The position numbers and the translations under genes are program-made. A stretch of DNA of 64,000 nt from contig JAUIRK010000903.1 of assembly GCA_030549495.1 (NCBI GenBank), positions 2,480,001 through 2,544,000 of the forward strand, written 5' to 3'. This DNA comes from Nectonema munidae. Lineage: Eukaryota > Nematomorpha > Nectonematoida > Nectonematidae. This document shows, piece after piece, positions 58,935 to 64,000 of the stretch. The first letter of the stretch is position 1. Every line of letters starts with the position of its first letter. Below the pieces are notes generated by a model that was given only the letters and a program-made list of their open reading frames with translations, searched no databases and was not told where the DNA came from.

Positions 58935-60318
58935 CTACTTACCTAAAGATTCAAGAAAGAATCTTCGCTTGTATGAACAGGTAAAAAGAATATGAGGATT
59001 GAATGCGGATATATCTAGAATATTATAAAAAACTGCCACATGACAGCGATTTGTTCGACGATTCACAGTGTAAAAAGAAACCTTTTGATCAAACGAGTCT
59101 ACACCTTCTTTGGTTTTATTGTAATAAGCAATATTTTTTGGTAGTTTTTTTGTCTCTGAAATTTCAATTTGATCATGAAAAATACTTTGCATAAAGAATT
59201 TTTTTCGGTAAATAAGAAAGTATCATAGTGTCCTTACAAATAAAAATTTAGAACTAATTTTTTACCTTCCCTAAAAAAAGAATAAAAATATTGAAAAAAT
59301 CAATGAAAAGATTACATTATGTGATCCAAAATTTTCAGGCAAAGAAGTATTATTTACCTTTATAGTTCCAATGGAAGTTAAGATTTTGCTCAAAAAAAAA
59401 AGAACAAAAAAATGATCAAATGTGATTTTGTAACCTTTAAAATTTTTGCATAATTTTAATACAACGGATTCAGATATGTTTTTTGAGGCAAACCAAAATT
59501 TTTTACAAGATAAGGTATGATTCTCCATCTTTAAAACGAAATAGTGTTACAGTGTGTCCAAAACTTAATTGCGTATTTGACTGGTTTATTGGGAAGGGTA
59601 CTGCTTGAACGGGGCTTTACCGGCAAATGCTTTTGACTACTTATCAACAGTAATGGAAAAGTTCAGGTTATATAATTTTTCAAAAATCGAACTCCACTTG
59701 CTCCATAATTCCCTGATTGGAGCAAATTTATCTTCACTTTTTATTAGTCATCGATTCTTAGAGCGGCACAAATATTTTCAAAACGATGTCTTGTCATTAT
59801 GGCTGGGAAAATTGGTCTTAAATTCTCACAACTGCAAAGGCTCTTCGAAGCAAAATCCAAGTAAAATCAAAACTCCTAAAAAGGTATTCAGCTCTATATC
59901 ATCGAAAGCAATCCAATTTTTACCAAAAATAACTTGCCCTTTTTTGGTAATAATCTTTTTAATTTTTTGAGGAAAAAACAGAGGCAATGAAGACTCTTCA
60001 TTATCGACTCTCAAAATAGCGCAACGTTTGGGTCCATGTAGGTCTCGAATTATATTTGATGCAACAAGTCGCTCAGACGAAGAAAAAGCCTTAGTATTCC
60101 GATCAATTTTATTATTTTCATTTTTCAGCCAAGTTACTTGCATCACTTTTGGAAGAAAAATTTACCTCTATAAATGAGAAATTATCTTGACTTTCAGATG
60201 CATATTCATCATCTGATATATCTGACTCAGTAATATTTTTATTATCAATTATCATTGATTTAAGAATACGATAGATCATTTTTGGATTTGACTTTTTATT
60301 TAATGCTTGTACAAACAT
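58935..60318 (-). pseudogene. piggyBac transposase remnant 3
   Basis: Read from 60318 downward, the sequence has an acidic N-terminus (ESDISDDEYASESQDN). RNTKAFSSSERLVASNII follows near 60080, and WIAFDDIELNTFLGVLILLG near 59900 matches the WxxVTxxELxAFLGILIxMG block. ITVDK and GKAPFKQY near 59640 match DEQLxPFRGRCPFKQYxPSKP. PKNIAYYNKTKEGVDSFDQ and NRRTNRCHVAVFYNILDISA near 59060 match KPxIIxxYNxTKGGVDxxDQ and the RRWPMALFYNxLDIS block. Frameshifts and stops interrupt it. No clean terminal repeats were found. Confidence 0.82.
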
Positions 60319-60758
60319 GATTTATACAGGAAATAAAAATAGTTTTGAAACAACAAATGGTAAATATAAAAGATTCCAGAACGTTTTTTACGGCAACTTG
60401 AAAACAAAAAATAAAGTTCATCATTCCTATTATCATGAACAAATAAGATGAAGCAGAATGTGCACAATAGTTTGAATCTGAAAAAAACTAAAAATGATGC
60501 TAACAATATCGGGGAAATTTTTCTAAACAATCATCTTTATGGCATTCCTATGTCTTAAAAAGATTAAAAAAATTCAAACTGTAATTATATGACATGTCTG
60601 CATAGTTGATACAATATAAAATTATCTTTATGCTATATATTATATAAGTGAAAGATATCGTAAAGTGAATATATCTAAAGAAATTTTTCTTTTACTTTTG
60701 TTGGCTATATGATAATTATCTGTTCAACAGATAATTGTACTGCGAGTACTCAAATTTG

Positions 60759-61026
60759 AGTGGCGGATCTAAGGGGGAGGACTGATGGGTCTAAGCTTCC
60801 CTTATGAAAAATACTTTTACTAATTTATACCCTTACATCTATAAAAAATAAATTTTTACAATTCTTTCATGGCAAAATAATGTTAAAAATATGAAAACAT
60901 AGGTAATAATTAGTGATTCTAAAACACATAATACAGATGTCGTATTCTCTGAAGACTATTAGCAAAATTGCAAAAAAAAATAGATTTCGCCCCCCCCCCT
61001 ATAAGAAATTTCTGGATCCGCCACTG
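60759..61026. mobile_element. hAT-type MITE, ~268 bp
   Basis: The left end AGTGGCGGATCTAAGGGG and the inverted right end CAGTGGCGGATCCAG match apart from a base or two. A C-run adjoins the right end. The target duplication is not clear. It is non-coding. Confidence 0.6.
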
Positions 61027-62400
61027 GTTAAAAGGTATTTATATTTTTACTATAAAAACTAAATATTTTTATAGTTATATGTACACATACATATATATTT
61101 TTACGCTACATATCAAATGGACCCAAAGGGGTTTTTTACAGAGAAAATACGAACAGTTAATGGCAATAAAACAAAGGTGATTTACAATCAAAGTCATAAA
61201 AAAGTGGCCAAAAAGCATGACTAAGTGCTAGTCAATATGAAATTAAATTTTTTTATGGATCCAAATGGACCGAAAGTTATAACAAGGGTCACAATAATAA
61301 TTTTTCATTAATTTTAAGTATGTGCGCAGTTTTAAAACTATCAATAGAAATCGATTTCAAAACTTCTAGAAATGAAAATAAATGTTTATCAATTTAGTGA
61401 AAATTTTGAATGGTATCACATTTCACTAAAAAGTTGAATATATTTTTCTAGTTGTACTACACCATTGCACACATTTAAACATCTTAAATGTTGTATTATA
61501 AATAAAAAAATTTTGTTTGAATGGTATATTATTATTGATGAGTTAAAATTTTCGGTTCAAATAAACGAATGTTATTGAAAGGTGATAAATTATACACATT
61601 CAGTAAACATTTTGATACTTCTACCTATTGCTTTATAGAAATTTTTATAAATTAGAGCTACCTAAACGACAAATCTGGAGACAGCAAAGTAAAAAAGGTA
61701 TTGACTCTGATTCTTAATGTAAAACAATGAGCCCTCTTTTCCCTTTAAAATAAGTAATAAAATGAGTTAAATGAATTGTTTTTTGTTGCATTTTTGAAAC
61801 CTGACCCATATCATTAGCTAAATTTTTTTTGAGTTTCATTGGCTATCCATTATTATTTAGATTATCAGTCAAGCTCTAAAAACTTGAATGGGGATATATA
61901 ATTAAATAGTTTCATAATAGTTTGGGTAATATACTTTATAATTTTAATTGACTCAAAAAGTTAGATTAAAAAAGATTCCATGCGTATTAAAACATACAGT
62001 AAATCCTTCATGTCTTCTAACATTAAAAATACATGAAGTTGTTAAATTATAATTATCTCAAACAGAGCTAAACAAATATCGGACGAAGGCAGAGCCGTTC
62101 AAATTTAGATATCGGAGCTATTAATTTTAGTCAGTTCTACAGTTATGATCCGTATCAAATTTTTGTTGCTGAAAAGATTTAATTTTTTAAGAATTTCACG
62201 TATGTATAAATAACTATTTATTTTGTTAGCCTGTAACTAGCCTATCACATAACAATAAAATAATTTCAAATTATCTGAACTAAAAATTGAGCACAGCTTA
62301 GATTATTTACGATGGCATAGTGATAATATTTAGCCGCATTTAATTAATAACAATATAAATGAAATGCTTAAACATGGGAGAGGGGTTGTCAAAAATGTTC
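61027..62400. other. AT-rich intergenic DNA
   Basis: No frame, RNA gene or repeat that I can support lies here. Confidence 0.45.
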
Positions 62401-62401
62401 T

Positions 62402-62910
62402 AGGACAGAATGTCGAAATACAATGTGTAGAAAAACAGAGTGTCGAATAGATAAAATGGATAAAGGATTTCAATTATACATCAATATAACACTAAAACAA
62501 TAAGAATTTTATTTATCAGAAAATATAAAAATACTTTATCAATAAAAATGTATTAAAAAAACTTGCAGCAATATTTATTTAAAGATTGTGAGCAATGGCT
62601 CTAAGGTATTCTAACCCAATGAATACATAGCCTTCGTGTAGCGTTTCTTTCCAACCTTTGAGTCTTGATTATTTCCATTATGATGGGTTTGGTAGAATAG
62701 AAATTTATAAAAACTTTTAAATCTTGAAGAAAGTTAATTGGTGACCAAATCTCTAACAGACTGAAAAATAAATGTAAATTATGATAACTAAATAAATGGA
62801 TACTTTATTTTCTCTCTCATTATCATTTATCTTCCCCCTGTCTTTATCATTTATCATTGTCTGTTCGACACTCTGTATTTCTACACTATGTCTTTCGACA
62901 TTCTGTCCGC
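62402..62910. mobile_element. foldback MITE, ~510 bp, GACAGAATGTCG ends
   Basis: The left arm GGACAGAATGTCGAAATACA, then AGAGTGTCGAA (62403-62450), matches the inverted right arm (62861-62908) at about nine bases in ten. The arms themselves consist of short mirrored phrases (GACAGAATGTC, ACAGAGTGT). The interior is AT-rich. It ends about 210 bp downstream of the POLR1H stop. Confidence 0.7.
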
Positions 62911-63123
62911 ACACGGTCAAAAAATACTGAAAAACTATTTAAAGTAAGAAAAGTCAAATACTACGATGATTTTTTTTAATACAAGTGAATTAAAACTAGT
63001 TAGCTGTAAGAAATTTGTATAAAAAAATAAAATTCATGAAAGAATGCAAAATATAATCATTGATTGATCACTATTCATAAATTTTTCTTTGTAACTGGAT
63101 AAGAGTGAACCAATTTTTTGTAA

Positions 63124-63148
63124 TTATGAGTGCTCTATTTCTTGATAC
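63124..63148 (-). CDS. POLR1H: RNA polymerase I subunit RPA12, last exon
   Basis: This 25-nt exon follows the acceptor TTTTTAAAG and, with two bases from the previous exon, encodes GYQEIEHS and a stop. Human POLR1H ends KFQEKEDS. The match in length and pattern after the last zinc-binding cysteine pair supports the join. The intron is 68 bp. Confidence 0.9.
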
Positions 63149-63216
63149 CTTTAAAAAATAATAAATGTTTAGAACAAGAAAGTAAAAGAATATAAAAAAA
63201 GCAAATGAAAGCTTAC

Positions 63217-63326
63217 CCACAAGTTGGACACGTATAAAAAATAGTTTGACCTTCATCCGCAGAACGTGTTTGCAAAGTTTTGTAACTCATGTGTTCATTT
63301 TCACACTTTTTACACGTGTATGCAAT
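63217..63326 (-). CDS. POLR1H: RNA polymerase I subunit RPA12, C-terminal zinc ribbon exon
   Basis: RPA12 is the small subunit of RNA polymerase I, needed for transcript cleavage and termination of rRNA synthesis in the nucleolus. This exon encodes the TFIIS-like C-terminal zinc ribbon: CKKC (residues 5-8 of the exon), [20 protein letters not shown], then CPTC. The SADEGQT loop bears the acidic pair that reaches the polymerase active site. It matches human [28 protein letters not shown]. It opens after TATTTAG in phase 0 and ends at GTAAGC. EGQT, with no insertion, fits RPA12 rather than TFIIS or RPB9. The N-terminal zinc ribbon exon is not found in the remaining 670 bp, so it is likely beyond the window. 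Confidence 0.92.
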
Positions 63327-64000
63327 CTAAATACGAAAGCTTAATTTTTATTATTTTAGAAAGTTAAGTACTATTATGGAAATATATAATAATTTGTCAA
63401 CGAAGTAAATAAATTTAAAAAAATCGCCAAAGCATTCATTATACAATAAAGGAACCGTATTGATAACATAGATGGGGGCTCTTTTCCAGATGTATTTTAT
63501 AAAACTCTACCTTTGTTTAAATTAATTTACTGTACTGAAACAAAATTCAAATTCATTTATTTTAAAAATTGCCTGATTTTATTAATATCCTAGCATCCGC
63601 AAAGGATGACCTCTCTTACGGCTAGTACATATTTACTTTAGATTTTTATTTGACAAAATAAAACCGATCGGACTTGATTATAGAAAAGCGTTAACAGTAG
63701 CTAATAAACTGAGTTCTCTTCTAAAATAAGTGTCATTTTAAATAATTTAATTCGACCAATCATAAAAAGTAATTGATGAGATTGATAGATAAAAAAATAT
63801 TTATGACAAATTTATCATGAAGGCGTTCATTTTTCACTCTCTATAAATTCTAAGAGGAGGTCAAAGGACTTTGCCCATGGTCCATCATAAATAAAACTTT
63901 ACCTAAGAACAAACCCTCATATTTAACTTCCTGATAACTTATTTCCCAATAGTTTTGATACAAAACTCAGATAACTATTTCCTAGAAACAGAACAGAAAA
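63327..64000. other. probable POLR1H intron, edge of window
   Basis: No N-terminal RPA12 cysteine motif was found. A donor-like GGTAAAG on the minus strand near 63900 follows an open stretch, but its phase would create a stop when joined to 63326. Confidence 0.4.

Noticed and set aside
63900-63990. Upstream exon of POLR1H
   Set aside because: The open frame ends at a donor-like GGTAAAG, but joining it to 63326 gives a stop in the only phase that fits. No CxxC motif is present.
1-64000. CRISPR arrays or bacterial operons
   Set aside because: The repeats are transposon-related, the genes are spliced and eukaryotic, and no spacer pattern exists.

Overview
This is AT-rich eukaryotic DNA with spliced genes, GT-AG introns and many decayed DNA transposons. 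The conserved genes are animal-like. The mix of piggyBac, hAT, MULE, Tigger/pogo and tRNA-derived SINE remnants suggests an arthropod, possibly a crustacean such as a copepod. That placement is inference and the species cannot be read from the window.

Four host genes can be named, all on the minus strand. PGAM5 (a mitochondrial protein phosphatase, main exon 1408-2217) lies at the left end. RFK (riboflavin kinase) has four coding exons between 32013 and 40467, and its exon phases join perfectly into a 144-residue protein. COG3 (a Golgi tethering subunit, 54269-56497) is a single long exon. The last two exons of POLR1H/RPA12 (an RNA polymerase I subunit, 63124-63326) sit at the right end, with its N-terminus beyond or unrecognised. 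These are unrelated housekeeping genes with no operon logic. Two further exon-like stretches (520-780 plus; 2668-2844 minus) could not be assigned.

Most of the rest is mobile DNA. 3270-4590 is an hAT element with an 8-bp target duplication. 6329-9549 and 19578-21956 are inverted copies of one hAT-like element, and the second has an exact CCATGACC duplication. 9.8-12.1 kb holds a possible retroelement fossil and a Helitron helicase remnant. 12.1-19.4 kb holds two small MITE types, a piggyBac element (13011-15332) and a 3.1-kb non-autonomous piggyBac element (16128-19268). 22938-27655 is a MULE element. 30.5-31.4 kb carries a pair of 250-bp direct repeats. RFK intron 1 (7.9 kb) contains an hAT inserted into a piggyBac, a Tigger remnant, a second MULE remnant and SINEs. 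44-47.5 kb has a transposase-like fragment, a foldback element and a ZBED5-like hAT. 48946-53149 is a piggyBac element inserted at TTAA into an hAT-type MITE. 58.9-60.3 kb is another piggyBac remnant, followed by hAT and foldback MITEs.

The most notable system is the piggyBac family of 16128-19268 and 48946-53149. Both copies share TTAA-flanked ends and carry long arrays of ~150-bp repeats inside the left end and ~140-bp repeats inside the right end. One copy retains a decayed transposase and the other has only the repeats. Related copies of the host MITE supply the empty site for the 48946 insertion.
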